Positions 11,095 through 24,401 of a DNA stretch of 64,000 nt are shown one piece after another (the stretch's first letter is position 1; the number at the start of each line of letters is the position of its first letter). This DNA is from Brachyhypopomus gauderio. Lineage: Eukaryota > Chordata > Actinopteri > Gymnotiformes > Hypopomidae. The notes beneath the pieces were generated by a model, which did no database searches, was not told the DNA's origin, and was given only the letters and a program-made list of their open reading frames with translations. Where the stretch lies: positions 7,562,193 through 7,626,192 of the forward strand of contig NC_135211.1 in the NCBI RefSeq assembly GCF_052324685.1, written 5' to 3'. A program made the translations under genes and the position numbers.

Positions 11095-11644
11095 CTCACA
11101 CACACAGACAGAGTTTTACACACCCTCATATACTTGAGAAGCATGGAAGATTTTGTTTTCACTAACAATGAGTGTACTGTAAAAATAACTTGTCTTAGCT
11201 GCTCTAAAATTATTACTGAGATGAACTGAAGAATAATCCATTAACTGAAATTCAGTTAACCAAAAAAAAATAGTAAAAATTAAAGTTTATAACTTTTGAA
11301 GTTAGCCGTTAATGCAACTTGCAACTTTTAAATACTTGACACTAGCTGAAAGAAAATCAATTTTAAAAGGAGTTAATTAGCCTAATATGTGTTTTTTGAG
11401 GGTTTGGGGAAGAAGGGTTTCTAGTTGTCAAGATGTAAATGCCCCTGTTCTGATCTCGGCAGGTGAGAAGCCGTTCTCTTGCCCTCACTGCAGCCGGGCG
11501 TTTGCCGACCGCTCGAATCTGCGGGCCCACCTGCAGACGCACTCTGACATTAAAAAGTACCAGTGCAGAAGCTGCTCGAAAACGTTCTCCCGGATCTCCC
11601 TCCTGTCCAAGCACGAGGAGGCTGGCTGTGGCCCGACGGCCTGA
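9100..11644 (+). CDS. snai3: Snail family zinc finger transcriptional repressor 3
   Basis: Three coding exons are 9100-9178, 10413-11051 and 11463-11644, all GT-AG and in phase, giving 299 aa. The protein opens with the SNAG repression motif [10 protein letters not shown], which defines Snail/Slug/Gfi proteins and recruits corepressors such as LSD1. It has a proline-rich middle and five C-terminal zinc fingers: F1 C161/C164/H177/C182, F2 C192/C195/H208/H212, F3 C218/C221/H234/H238, F4 C246/C249/H262/H266, F5 C274/C277/H290/C295. [19 protein letters not shown] is the Snail signature across finger 3 and finger 4. It would act in the nucleus on CAGGTG E-boxes. snai3 is preferred over snai1/snai2 because of the neighbours rnf166-ctu2-piezo1. 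The exon 2 acceptor (ag at 10411-10412) was chosen because the one at 10353-10354 gives a frame that stops. The exon 2 donor runs directly into a (CA)n tract. Confidence 0.88.
9179..10412 (+). other. snai3 intron 1
   Basis: The donor is GTGAGT at 9179 and the acceptor TTTACAG ends at 10412. It contains only short ORFs with no recognised domain. An open stretch on both strands at about 9616-9963 looks like a repeat fragment but I cannot name it. Confidence 0.6.
11056..11091. repeat. (CA)n microsatellite at the snai3 exon 2 donor
   Basis: The tract starts five bases after the exon ends (AG|GTATACACAC...), so the 5' splice site merges with the repeat. Confidence 0.9.
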
Positions 11645-13068
11645 CCGTCTCCCCGGCACCCCTGGGCATCCCTTCGCCGAGCCGACGTCGCCTCTCAGGA
11701 GCTGAGCGGCAGAACTGCCGAGTTCGACACGCACCGAGCCAGCGTACGCCATACTGCACGTTTGTGCAGACTGACTGAGGAAGTGTTGCATGCTGCAAGA
11801 TGTACTTGAATTTCTTTGATTTTTTTTTTGTGAATGTACATAATAAGCTAATGAAATTTGTACTGAAACTTCAAAATAAGATTTTGTATGAAGTGATTTT
11901 ATATGAGTGATGAGGAGAATACAAAATAGTTTTGTAGATTTTGTCTGGAGCTTCATGTTTCTTCATAAAACAACAAACGCAAACATCCCTGTGCATGCCT
12001 GCACGACTCCTGCCCTCCATACATTACCTACAAGCATGGTCAAACTCCTGAGACCGATGTGATGAAGTGATTGATAATTAGCTGATGAGTTCAATTAGGT
12101 GTGTTTATTATGGGACAAACACACAACCTGCAGGTCCACTGCTATTCATATGATCATGAAGTTGCGTTTTAAAAGAGCTTCATTCATTGATTGAAACACA
12201 TATTTCTCCCATTGTCTTGGAGCCCCACGGGGATTCAAACCAGTGAATTTGTGTAGAACCCATTGCAATGTCTTCCCTGTCTTCTGTGTTTGATTGGTCA
12301 TACACACGTAAGGTTCTTTTTGTTTTAGGTGCTAAAAGCCTAGTTTCAAAGTAGGGAAAGTACAGCACAATTGTCAGAGGACCAATGGGCCATGTGACCC
12401 CACTTGTCCTTAACGGGACTTCCACTTCCCGGCTCTGTTTTTGTCTTCGGCTAATTAATATGTCCAATTGGAGGGCAGATGGGTGTAGGGAGGAATTTTA
12501 CGAGTCTAAATAAAACCCTCAATGTTTCCCATTTGTAATGGTGCATGGAAAATTCCTTGTATATATATCTGTTTATTGGCAGGTGGAAGCGGTAGGCCAG
12601 CTGCGTGGCAAACTGGCGCCGCGCCAGGGCCATGTTGGTGGAGGGCGCGGTCACTGGGGGGAGGGGCAACAGGGAGGTCACCTGTTTCCAATTGCTCAGC
12701 ACAAGTCGGGGTAGAGAGAGAGAGAGAGAGGGGGGTTGGAGAGAGAGTGGGTGATTTAAGGAGAGGGGGAAAGAGAGAGACAAGACAGGAAACTGAACAA
12801 AGAAGAGGAGGAGGGAAGAAAGAATACAGGCAGAGGAAAGAAAGGAGAGAAGAATGAAAGATTAAGATAGGGGAGGGTAGGAGGGAGCACTTAGCCACTG
12901 GACTGAAAGAAACGCCGTTTTTCTTATAACGAATCCCAGCCATGACTGGCATGTAGGAGCTTCTGGAATCACAGGGGACCGGAGTCACTGAGCTGCCCGG
13001 TTTAGTGTCCACAGACAGAGGAGAGGAGTCAGACTGGGCGCTGAGGGTACTCTCTTGGTGCCGTCTGT

Positions 13069-13107
<39 letters not shown>

Positions 13108-13830
13108 ACACATGCACTTACAAACACGCACACACACGCATCTCACAGGTCAAAAGTGTCACACACAGTGAGACCAAGGCAGTCAGACCCTGGGACTGAT
13201 AACTTGGCTTATGTCTATAAGAACTTTGACAAAACAGGAAACCTATAAACTGTAACCTGGCATTGTTTCCTACCTGCACGTTCACAGGTATCGATTCTAG
13301 GTGAGGACTAGCTATACTTTCTCAGAACATCACTACTTTCTCATTATCAGAACATCACTACTACCATATTCAAATTCATAACTGGACATTCATAAAAAAG
13401 GTAGTTATGGTTCTGTGTGTGTGCATTGCAGCACTGAGGGATGTATGACTAATCGGCTGTAGTCAGGAACTCCCGCAGTCTACAAATATGTTTGAAGACC
13501 TCGTCCCCCGTAAGAGAGCCATGCTCTGGGTAAGAGGGCAGGCATCAGGTCAGGGGTCCGGCTCCGTCTGCAAGGTTCCCTGGGATTTACTAGAGCCCTG
13601 GCAGCGCTGGCACCAGCCAGACGGATTCCTGGCCAGATCCCAAGCGGAGCCGCTCAACCCATCCTTCACCTTTCTGGATTTATACCCGCCGCATTCTTCT
13701 GAATCCGAGCGAGAGCTTCCACGGCCGGACGTGACAGCTGCAGTTGCCTCCACCTGCCCACAGGTGCTGTGCTGAGCGCTGGAATAACAGACATGAATAA
13801 CAGACATGATTGTGACCCCACCCCCAGCCC

Positions 13831-13883
<53 letters not shown>

Positions 13884-16799
13884 CTCCTCTTCTGTCATTG
13901 GGCCTCAAATATTTGCATCAGCTGATGCCACAACTTCCTATCTATAGTCAGTGTGACTCCACAAAAGAGCTCACTGTGCCTAAAAATACCCTGTAGCCAT
14001 GCTGAAGGAGACATGGGCCCACTCCTCAAACCACACCGGCTGGATCAAAAATAGGGCTTCAGGGACTATTTCTGACCAAGTGCAAAGCAGGAGCAGGAAA
14101 GGGGCTTCCATCATTCATACACCCCCCCACCACACCCCTCTGGCACACAGCAATGGAACTCAGTTTCCAGTGCGACGAGCGGAGCAAGCTGTCTGCCCAG
14201 TCCAGGACAGGACACCTGTGCCTCCTCCTCTTCAGGGAAACAATTCCAGAGCGTGGACCCCTGTCTTCCTGTCAGGGTCCCCCCCCCCCCCACAAACGCC
14301 TTTACATGCAAACATACAGTCCACTAAGCATTAGAGATAGTAAAATGTTCAGTTTTATCCTACATCAAAAGGGTTTTGACACTGATGGTATTTGTAAACA
14401 GGTCATCTTTAGACCGACTGTCATACCAGAGTAAGGCCTTCCATAAACTTCCTACAGACTTCACAGAGAATGTGTTCAGAGCATGCCTCATCACTGCCAT
14501 TTTCCATTCAGTACATGGTCCATTTTCAACATTTATTGTTTCCAAAGGGGAATATTTTCTGTTTTGCTCACACTATTACTGGCCTTTTCTGAACTGATCC
14601 TTGGCAGTAGTGGATGGAGAACTCAAACTCAGTGCTTCAGTGAATGCAAATATAGCTCTGATAAAAACATGACAGGTCCACCATACAGTTTACAACTTTC
14701 TTTTCCAACTCATTTTTAACATACACATGTGCCAGAAGTAAAAAGGAAAATTATTTAAATTATTATTTTTTTTATTAGAATTATTTAGTTGATTAACATT
14801 GCTTATGAAATTATGCTATTTTTTTTAGTCCTTCTTGGTTAATCTACATATTTCAGGTGAGGAAGGAATTCTAATATTACTCACCCAGCAGACACAGGAT
14901 CTACTAAGAAAACATTAAATTAGTCGGCCATTAACATTATTGAAGAGAAAACATGCATTTGAATTTAGGGAGATTTGTGGGGCTGCATTCATTAAATAAA
15001 CAGGATTTAAGAATGACAAACTTCCAGAGATGATGACAATTCATCATTGTCATCCTTTTCTCATATTTGTCTGACATAGTTCGAATATGTCTAACAGCTT
15101 TGGATCTAACGGGGCAAGGAAAATTAGCCAAATGCCCTGCGATGTTGTCAGTTGGATTCAGTTAAAGAGCGTCAAATATTTTCCAAGTTATTCTGAAGTG
15201 ACGAGGAAAGATGCATCATAAATTAAGATGAGTCTAAACTAATTTACATTTAATTGTAGTTGAGTGGAAATAAGAAAGTTTTTAAATAATGACAACAACA
15301 TAATTTATTACTGATTTTTGAAAAATGTACCTACATTTTTGTTCACTACTCAGCCTTGGTGACTCTCTGCAACAGTGAAACATACATTGCCGAGAGAGAA
15401 TCAATGTTAGTTAAAAGTAATCACAGAATGTATAATTTAATATTAATTATTTTAATATTTTTATTATTAATTTTACGTGTGTCTATACAGGTTACAATAA
15501 TGCCACTCCATGGGTTATTTAAGATATAACTACTTCATGACAGCAGCTTATACTTTGCATCAGGACACAGAAACACATTAACCAGAAGTCTGTGGAAAAG
15601 TAATGAAGCCGTATTTAAGACAGGAGATGTAGCCGGTGGAAACGTTTGAAGAAGTTACTTGGCAGTATCTTTAAGATTTAAGACTAGCTTGTAGGTCAAA
15701 GTTTATTTTATGCCTGCATCCATAATCAACCTCAAAACACAACTGGAACTCATGACACCATAACCAAGGCACGTGAAGGATATGTAAAAATAATGCTAGG
15801 TTTCCATGGGCTTGACAGGATAACCAGTGAGCCCCTTTCTCAGATATTAATACAAACTTTTAAGTCTATAAATATACAGCCACACACCATCTCCATTGCA
15901 TCGTGGCACAATATTACAATCCCTGTTGCCACTTTTAGCAGTGTGAAGACAAAGTTGGCCTATTATTAGCCCAGCCATCGGATGCTATCCGACCTGAGGG
16001 GGATATTTAGGTGGACGACCTCCGAGAAGCCTCACAGTTGAATATTTTCCACAGTGAGCGCTGGCAGTGTATAAATATCGAGCTCCTACGGCTCGCTGAC
16101 ACACTGTATGAGTGCAATGTGCTGCACTTGTGTCCCCTGCTCCGGCCAGGAGGGAGCGGATCGCTGCTTATATCTGTCCACTTGTTGTGGAAAAAAAACC
16201 CCGAACAGGTGCAGCATGCTAACATTTCGAGTCCTGGTCCAGTTCTCTGGCGTACTGCGCCCTATTTTCTGCCTGCTGTCCGTCCCCAGCTGCGTGCTCC
16301 CGCCGGATCACTACGTTCGTTTCCCATGCCGTGACCTTTAACCTCAAAGGTCAAGTGGCGGCACCACTCTGGAGCGGGTGTCTGTGGTGTTGCCCCGGCT
16401 CGAGAAACATCCAGCTCACTTTCACTTGACGCTTTGACCAGACCGTAAATCTCACTCACTGTCACGGAGCCACAGGCTGCTCGTTCATCACAGAAAGACA
16501 AAACAACGAAAAGCAGTCTAATCCATTCTAGACTCCATTGGTTTTACACAACATGCAATAAAGCCTAATAACCATGGCTTTTATCATTATTTCTAACTTT
16601 TAGTGTCAACATAGATCACAGTAATTCTGCCACAGACTACTGTAACCTGAGCTTATTTGATCTTCACCTTAATAATATTTGTTTTAGAACTGTTTTGGTC
16701 TATGTTAGATAATGTGAACAATAATGTTAGATATAAATTTTTGCTCCTCTTCAACAGACAGAGATGGTTAGACAGAGCTATGATTTCTTCCTTTAAATC
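11645..16799. other. snai3 3' region and intergenic DNA
   Basis: This holds the snai3 3' untranslated sequence and then gene-poor DNA. It contains a GA-rich stretch (12715-12850), (CA)n tracts at 13071-13105 and 13832-13881, and AT-rich sequence. The longer ORFs (13488-13775 +, 13999-14334 +) have no recognised domain and partly read through repeats. No canonical AATAAA is seen soon after the snai3 stop; the first clear one is near 12508. Confidence 0.45.
13832..13881. repeat. (CA)n microsatellite
   Basis: About 25 uninterrupted CA units lie in intergenic DNA. Confidence 0.95.
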
Positions 16800-18470
16800 T
16801 TCAACTTGCCTTCAACTCCTTCATCTATTTTATCAGAAATGATCAAGCCTCTCTTAACACTAGTAAACTCTTCTCATGGTCTTGGCTATATTTCCAAACC
16901 TCTTAAGGTAGCAGTAATCAAGCATATTATCAAAAACTCAACCAGTGTGAGCTTTCACATTCTAGACCTTTTTCATATCTGCCATTTATATATACGATTA
17001 TATGGAACGTTGTAGTTCAACTGATGTGCAAGTTCACACCTGCATAAAATCACCTTTTTGAAACATCTCAGTCAGGATTTAGGCCACATCGCACTACAGA
17101 GAAAGCTTTAGTGAAGTTTATGATTTTTGACTATCTTCTGATCAAGGTTACATTTCTTTGCTGGTTAATCTCAGCATTTGACATAAGTTAATCTCAGCAT
17201 TTGACACAAGCGCTGTCCTACTAGACAGGCCTGAAAGCCTAATAGAGTCACAGGTAAAGCCTTTTCTGGGTTCAGATCCTGTTTACCAGTTAGTAAATTG
17301 TGAAGAACACATCCCCATATGGAAACCCTGGAAGTTCTTTGACCTGGTTTTGACACTAGGCTATACATATTACTTCTTGGTAGTGCTATTCGTAAACATA
17401 TTAGTTTCCACTACCATGCTGATGATTCAGAATTCAAATTTCGAGTCCATAGAATAAACTTCAGCATAATAAAACCGAGGTCTGTGTATAAGAAGTATAA
17501 GTAATTGCCTGTTGTGCGGCATGATTTATAATACACACAAAACCAATCTAGGGTCCACAGCGTCAGCTACGGATATACAGGTAGGAGAACGTGGAGAGAG
17601 ACTGCTAGCTAGTTGAGCATGTTGTGTCTTTGCTCAAGACCTTTCATAAAATGACTGACTGCTAGACAATTATGTTAAAATAGCGTAGGGAATATCGTTT
17701 ACTCCTACTACAAGGACGCTCAAACTGACAAAAGTAGCTAGCTAGTATGGAATTACAGGGTGAATAAAAGTCGTAGTCCAGAACAGCTGACTCAGCTGGA
17801 CCGTGTAGCTTAAAGGTAGCTAGCAGGTGTGTTCTCTGAATGGTGAAACCATGGCAGGTTAGAATCAATAACGAAACTGTATCTCAGGGTACTGGAACTA
17901 CTTTTATTAGTATATTCTTTTAGCCATCTAAACTCTAGGCAAATTACAATTTCAACTGATTTCAACATTTACATTCAAACTCTTCATGGCCTTTCTCCTC
18001 AGTATTGAAGTGAACCGTAACACTTTGATCACAAGGTGATGGTTATATTAGCACCTAGAATTATTAACGTTAACAGAGGCAAGAGCATTTTCAGTTTATC
18101 AAAATTACAGTATTGGTCAAAAGTCTGGATTGACTTGGAATAGCTGTGGAATATCCTTCCAGTCAATGTTTGGAACTCAAAGAGTCTATTTTTAAGTTTA
18201 GATTGAAAATGTATTTGTGTGGACAATTTTTTTAGTTTTCATGTTATATAAATGGTGTGGATGTTGGGGTTCAGTCATATACATTTTATAGCAAGTTAAA
18301 AGCAAAAGGAACTTTATTCATCCTGCATTTACTCTCCAGTGTCAACCAGAAGAGAATGGGCTTCCCTTCTGAGATTTTGTTCCCCTCAAGGTTTCTTCTG
18401 ATTTCTCTCAGGGAGGTTTTTCTTTGCCACTGGTGCTGTTAGCTTCCTTTATAGGTCTGGGTCTAGATTC
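16800..18470 (+). pseudogene. Decayed non-LTR retrotransposon reverse transcriptase
   Basis: Scattered in-frame shreds match conserved RT phrases of common fish LINEs. These are SKPLKVAVIK at about 16890-16930, SQSGFRPHRTTEKALVKF at 17071-17120, a duplicated LISAFD (the 'DLSAAFDT' catalytic segment) at 17165-17210, and HYADDSEFK near 17410-17440. A WNSLP-like tail piece sits near 18145. Many frameshifts and stops separate them, so it is a very old copy. A 23-bp tandem duplication (17165-17187/17188-17210) lies in the catalytic segment. Confidence 0.55.
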
Positions 18471-18729
18471 TACCTGAGTATGATGTATGTAAATGTATGT
18501 ATGATATACGTGACAAATAACTTTTTAATTAATTCAGCAGATCAAATGTTACTGAGTGTTACTATCACCAGTATCATCTCTCTGACATTAATGACCTGTT
18601 TACAGAGTGCTACAGTAACCCAAATTGGTTTAATCAGTCACTCTACAACATACAAATATAAACCTCGCTTCAAGTTTTCAGCAACACATGCCTTTACTCA
18701 GTTAATTAAAGGTAAATTGATTTGTGCTG

Positions 18730-18731
<2 letters not shown>

Positions 18732-18773
<42 letters not shown>
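18732..18773. repeat. (GT)n microsatellite
   Basis: About 21 GT units. Confidence 0.95.
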
Positions 18774-18775
<2 letters not shown>

Positions 18776-20404
18776 TGCCCTCTCCCACCCCTTTTGCCCA
18801 TGTTTGAGTTCTAGTGGTGCACTTCACCCCCACAAACCCATCTTCTGGAGAACAACCTATGAATACAGCTGCCCTCAGACTACGTCCAATGACTGACCTC
18901 CCCTGTTATGGTCCCCAAGGAGACGAGAGGCGGGGCACTCGTTACACTAATCAAATAAGACCTTATTTAACCTGTTGATTAACAATGAACAATCAGGCAG
19001 GTGTTCACCTTTGATGAAAATCTTACAATTACAAAAACATTAAGAAAAGCTAGTAAATGAAGGAATCCTGTTCACAGGACAAAAAAGAACATACTAGAAA
19101 ATAGGTCTTCAAAGAAAAAATAAAGATGTATTAAAGTGAGCAACTTTCTCTGCAACTAAGAACAGTGGATTACAATAGTTCACTCTGTACGTATTCACTC
19201 TAATGCAAATATAGATGCAACTCTTTCCGAACTGGATAGAAACGCCCCCCATGTGCATACAGTTTATATCCAACATAAAAGCCCCCCCTTTTGACATAAA
19301 ATACAACTCCCAGCATCTGCCTGACAGCCTCATTTGCAAACCAATCCCTTAGTCCATTCATTAGGTGAACAGCAGATTAGAGCATAGCACAGTGATTCAG
19401 TAGGCCCCATCTACGGCGTGTGGAGCGGGAGGAGCTCCGGACCTGGCTCTGCGTGGGTAGGTGCCTGGGCCCAGTGCGAGCAGGTTGGGAGTGTCTGCGT
19501 GCTTCTTCCCAGACCGCCATCTCCCAGGAGGCACAATGTTGTCTCAGACGGCCACACCAGCTTCCAGCTCTAGTACCTCTAAAGGCAGCTATTGCCCAGG
19601 CAACCGGCAATTGTGAGTAGGCTTGTGTGGCCTGCGGAGGGTTCAGGGTGCCCCCTTCTCTCTCTTTTTTTTATTTTACGAAAAAGAATCTCCCCACTAG
19701 AGGAGATTGTCAGCGGTCTATTCAGGGCCGGTGATTAAGCCGCACTCCACCAAGTGCACCCCAAACCACGCAGGTCTCATTTGTCCCCTAACCCCCACCA
19801 TACACGCACAAGCAGGAACAGAGACAACCACGCCGTTACCAGCAAACCGAGCGCTGTAGGCATGTCCCATCTGTAGGTGCGACCGAGAAACCAATGGGTT
19901 TCATAAAGGAACACTTTGCATGCATGACATATGTTATTATTAATAAACTATATCAAAACTGCTGGGTCATGTTAATAACTATTGGCTTTTATGCACTCTT
20001 TGATGTATCAAGATTTTGTAAATATATTTTGTAAACATATTACTTTACACTTCATAACTTAAAATGATCCGTGTAATGTAAATGTAAAGCACAACAGCAA
20101 CTTCACTTCCCATTGGCCGGCTAACACACCACTTGCTGAGGACTGTGGGAGACTTTAGTTTAGGAAGGTTGACACAGCACTTTCAATGTTCATGCTGTGT
20201 TTTGAGTGGAGCTAATAGAAGCAGAAAGGAAACAAGTTTGGCTTAACTGGGATGGGTCAGTGGTTTTATTGAGAGAGGGAAATCTGCTACAAATACATCA
20301 TATAAGTGTCTTATGAAACCCCAAACAAGCATTACAGCTTGAAAAACTCACAGCGCTATTAGCGTCTTATCAGTCTTATTGTTATTACTGTTATGTTATT
20401 ATCA

Positions 20405-20435
<31 letters not shown>

Positions 20436-23400
20436 GTCATGAATACATAATCCCACTGAGATCAGAATGCATGCGTATGTGTACATGCACACATACACCT
20501 TAGAGCCGTCAAATCACCGATGGAGCATTGTACCCATGAGGCGTCGTGCTGGGATGAGCCGATCAAAGTTCAGCTGCTTTCTGTCTTCATCACCCCTTCT
20601 ACACAGGGAGACACTGCTCCAACTGCAGCTGCAGCGCCCTCAGGCTGATGTAGTGTGGCATGACACCCAGTTTTTCTGCACCTTCTTGAAGAAAGGCTAG
20701 AGTCCAAGAGTCTCTGTTGAGCAAACCATGGCTGCAGCCTCACTCTTGGCTGACTGAAATCTGAGGCCATCCACTGAGTCTGTAGTCCTCATCTCCTCAT
20801 CCAGCATGGATTATTCCATCAGTATCCCAATGCTGTCCCAAGCCACTGACACCTGGCAAATCATTCTTCATTCATGCAGAGTGCCAATGAATCTGCCAAG
20901 TGATTTTGATTTCTAAAGCACTGTGTTGAATGTGTGGTCTGCTGTCTGCAGCGTGGAGACACAGTCGTCTCCAGTCCCACAGTGCATGAGATACAGAAGG
21001 TTGCTATGGGGTACAGTGATGAAACATGATTGTTAAATACAAAAAACACGTGAAAAGTACACCTCATAGGGTTAATTGTCAAATGGATCTGAAACAGAAG
21101 GAACAGGGACCGCAATATCAAAAGTTTAAAAACCTACATTATGCTACAGCTGTGAACTTGAACATTTGCACATGGTATTTAACAAACACTTAGAAAATAG
21201 CCTTAAATGAGTAAAAAAGTGGGGGGGGAGGGATGAATTATCCAATTGCAAGACAGCTTCTAGTTACACAACAAGAGAAACCCTCAAATGCTTTCAGAAG
21301 ACTTTTGCTCCAAAAAAATCACTCGATTTCCCTCGTCACTTAATTGTTCTGAAGGTGTTTTAACAGTCACACTGTGTACCTCCATAAACCCCTCCCTACC
21401 AACCTTACACCAGTTCAGCACATTAATGCACTACTCCACATAATACATCGAATACATTTCTCAAAGGCTCTTTTTTGTTTGAGAACAGCTGTATTTTCTG
21501 TTGCTATTAAATAAGACATTATATTTTAGTTTTTCTTCCATCATTGTACTACTGGTGGCAAATGGTTCATTTTATTCATCATACACAAAAACACACAAAC
21601 TCCAGCTGCACTCTGAGCCGATCCAAAAAATGATCTTGTTTTATCTTGCTTTTTTCAGTAGAACAATGACACAATGCACATTTCTGTGATTGTTGTAAAA
21701 TGCACTAGGCAGTAATTACTAAAACAGAGGTAAAATATTTCTTACATGTTCTCCAAGACATTTGAGTTAACCAAAGTGCAAAGTTTTAAAAACATGCTTC
21801 TTCATAAAAAGGGGATCCTGCCTTAATCAGGATTTAAACTTATACCATGACAATGAGGCAAAACCCCTTAATCTCTTTGTTTACAAGAACAACACATTTC
21901 CATGTCTTCCATGTACACATAGCATCTTAGAAAGAGCCCTTCCACGGTTCATCTAACATGGTACTGAGCAAAGCCCGCTAGTCCCAGAAGCCTGACAACT
22001 ACACACAGTGGTGGAGCCAGACAAGCCCAGTCTCCTCCTGTGTATACACTATGTAAAATTAAAAAACACAATTTCTCTTTAAAGGATGTACAGCCATACA
22101 CAGAACATAAGACATAATATAGATATAATTATTTAACCTTGATTGAGAATCAAACCACCTCACACGCTAGATCTTTACAGGAAATCAAGAACGATCATTC
22201 TAAACAATAAAAAACACACTAGAGAAATTTGAAAGTAATTTCACTGCATTAAACCCTTATATATATAATTCTTTGTTGTTTTCTCCAAATTCTCTTTATT
22301 TGTAGTTATTCTTCTGCAGTCTGATTCTTCAGAACAAGCTGATTTCATATTTGTGCCATTAATTTCAACAAACATAATACAATATGATTGTGACACGCAT
22401 AGGATAAAAGCTTGATTAGCTAAAGCTAAATTAAATACATTATGCAGACAAAAACAAGGGTGTGTAAAAACACACAGGCTGACATTCAAACAAAACATAT
22501 TCACCCACCCCCCACCACACACATACACACACACAAAGGATCTTTTGAAATCCGTGTTCACTTTTCAGTCTTCTCTCCTTACAAACGCCTCACACCTGAC
22601 CAGGAGGGTGTTTGCACGCACCTCCAAAGAGGTTCCATCAGTCCAGGGTTCTAATTCACTTCAGTTTGCCATCATTTCATCCAATTTTTCACTTCAGAGC
22701 AGTATAGCTGATGAACCAAAAATGGTTCTTGACTGTTGCTCATGTATTTATTTATAAGCCACATGAGCCAAGTTCATCTCCTTTATTAAATAACCTATCT
22801 ATGGCTCAATACAATAGACAAAATCATTGCTAATGCCTAATTAAGCCTAATTCATTGATGTAACAAATTAACTACGAAAACAATTATCAAGAGTTCATCA
22901 AGAGGTTATCCATCACTTTCTCACATTGACATCCAGATCCACATCTGAGCTCCCTGCAAATACTGTACATGGGTCTGGGCCCAATACAGGGTCCAGTACT
23001 ATTCACAAAAAAACGACACATCATGCAAGCTGTAAATAAGAGACATGAAACTTTGAATGGCTATGGTTCATGCTTGCCTTCCCATGAAGCGAACACTTAT
23101 AACCAAGTTCCACCTAGTGGTTGAGCTTTGCAACTACACATCCACTATAGCATAAGGGCAGCCTTCAGCCTTTTGTCTATGTAAGGTATAAAAAAGGTTA
23201 AACAAATGGGCACATTCCTCAACACATGTTTTACTTCTTCAGTATTAGTGCACCATTTGAAACTGAAACTTTTTTTTCTCCAAAAATATAGATTTTTCTC
23301 TAATCTGATGCTTCATAAAAAATATTATTGTAGCAAGGTAACCAGGTAAGAGCAGAGTGAAGAATAAATGTAGTACTAATAAATCCTGTTGGAGAACTAT

Positions 23401-24401
23401 AAAAGAACGTCTATACTAGAAGTCATGTATAAAACCACAAGAAGTGTCAGACACCTTGCAATAAAAAAAAGCGTGTGTGTGAGAGAAGGGGTTGATTTTC
23501 TAGAATGGATGATGTTGGTCCTGTAATGGTGTGAACACTGAATCAACTCTTTTCTCTGCACTGCTGGTATCGTCTGACGCCAAGTCATTGCCACAAGGTA
23601 AGCCAATCGGTCTGTACCATGATCATTCAACTCAGGATCTTCTAGAATAAAGTGACATACGGTCGCGCGTGCTCTTGCGCACTCGCTCTCTCCCTCCCTC
23701 CCTCTCTCTCTCTTGTTCCCTCTCTTTCTCACCCGCTCAATACTGAATACTGAGTGTGTTACCAAGGCGTTCATCTTTAATATGGAACCATGGCAATAAT
23801 GGAACAGTTGGCGCAAGGCCACCTGTTGCAGCTTAGCAACCGTAGAACAACACAGAACCATTATCCAGCGGTGGTAGTACCGTTCTGCTCCAGTGCGATG
23901 TGCTCAAAGTCCGCCATCTGTACAATTTTTGAACACCAGAGAGCGGCAGAAGCAGAAGTGGGGGGGGGGGGGGGGAATTGTGGTCCCTTTGTGCCACCAA
24001 ATATGAACCGGACGTTTTGTGTGTCATATATCAAAGTAAGAAATTCATGATCACATTGTCATGTTGTTGTTATCGACTGCAGCGAATATAATGTATTATA
24101 ATGTCCCGCCTCCACATTCACCATGCTCCACCCCCCACTCTGTGTATGAAGAGGAGGGGTCGGGATGGGACCTTGTTCAGAAGATACGAGGTCATGTGAC
24201 CACCATCATGTGACTGGCACACCAAGTATAAAACCAACAGAGCAGCTACTAGGTGTAGATTTTTTAAATTAAGGGAGGGAGCGAGGAAGAGAGAGAGAGA
24301 GCCAAAGAGAGAGAGAGATAGAGTAAACAAAAGAAAGGGAAAATATATCAGAGGACGCTTAGACTAAAGGGGGATTGGTAGAGGGTGCAGGGTCAGGGTT
24401 C
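18774..24401. other. Intergenic DNA plus probable rnf166 3' UTR
   Basis: No coding gene was recognised. The part next to 24402 must hold the rnf166 3' untranslated region (minus strand). Minus-strand AATAAA signals (TTTATT on the plus strand) occur near 22747 and 22782. Small tracts are (ATC)n at 20404-20433, a CT-rich run at 23680-23725 and poly(G) near 23950-23967. An ORF pair at 19377-19620 is open on both strands but has no recognised domain. Confidence 0.4.

Noticed and set aside
10847-11168. Long minus-strand ORFs encoding (CV)n runs over snai3 exon 2
   Set aside because: They are translations of the (CA)n tract and the complement of the zinc-finger exon.
13488-13775. 95-codon ORF in the snai3-rnf166 intergenic region
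   Set aside because: No recognisable domain, no splice or promoter support, and adjacent to microsatellites.
19377-19620. Overlapping plus and minus ORFs
   Set aside because: GC-rich stretch open on both strands; no protein family recognised, so not called as a gene.
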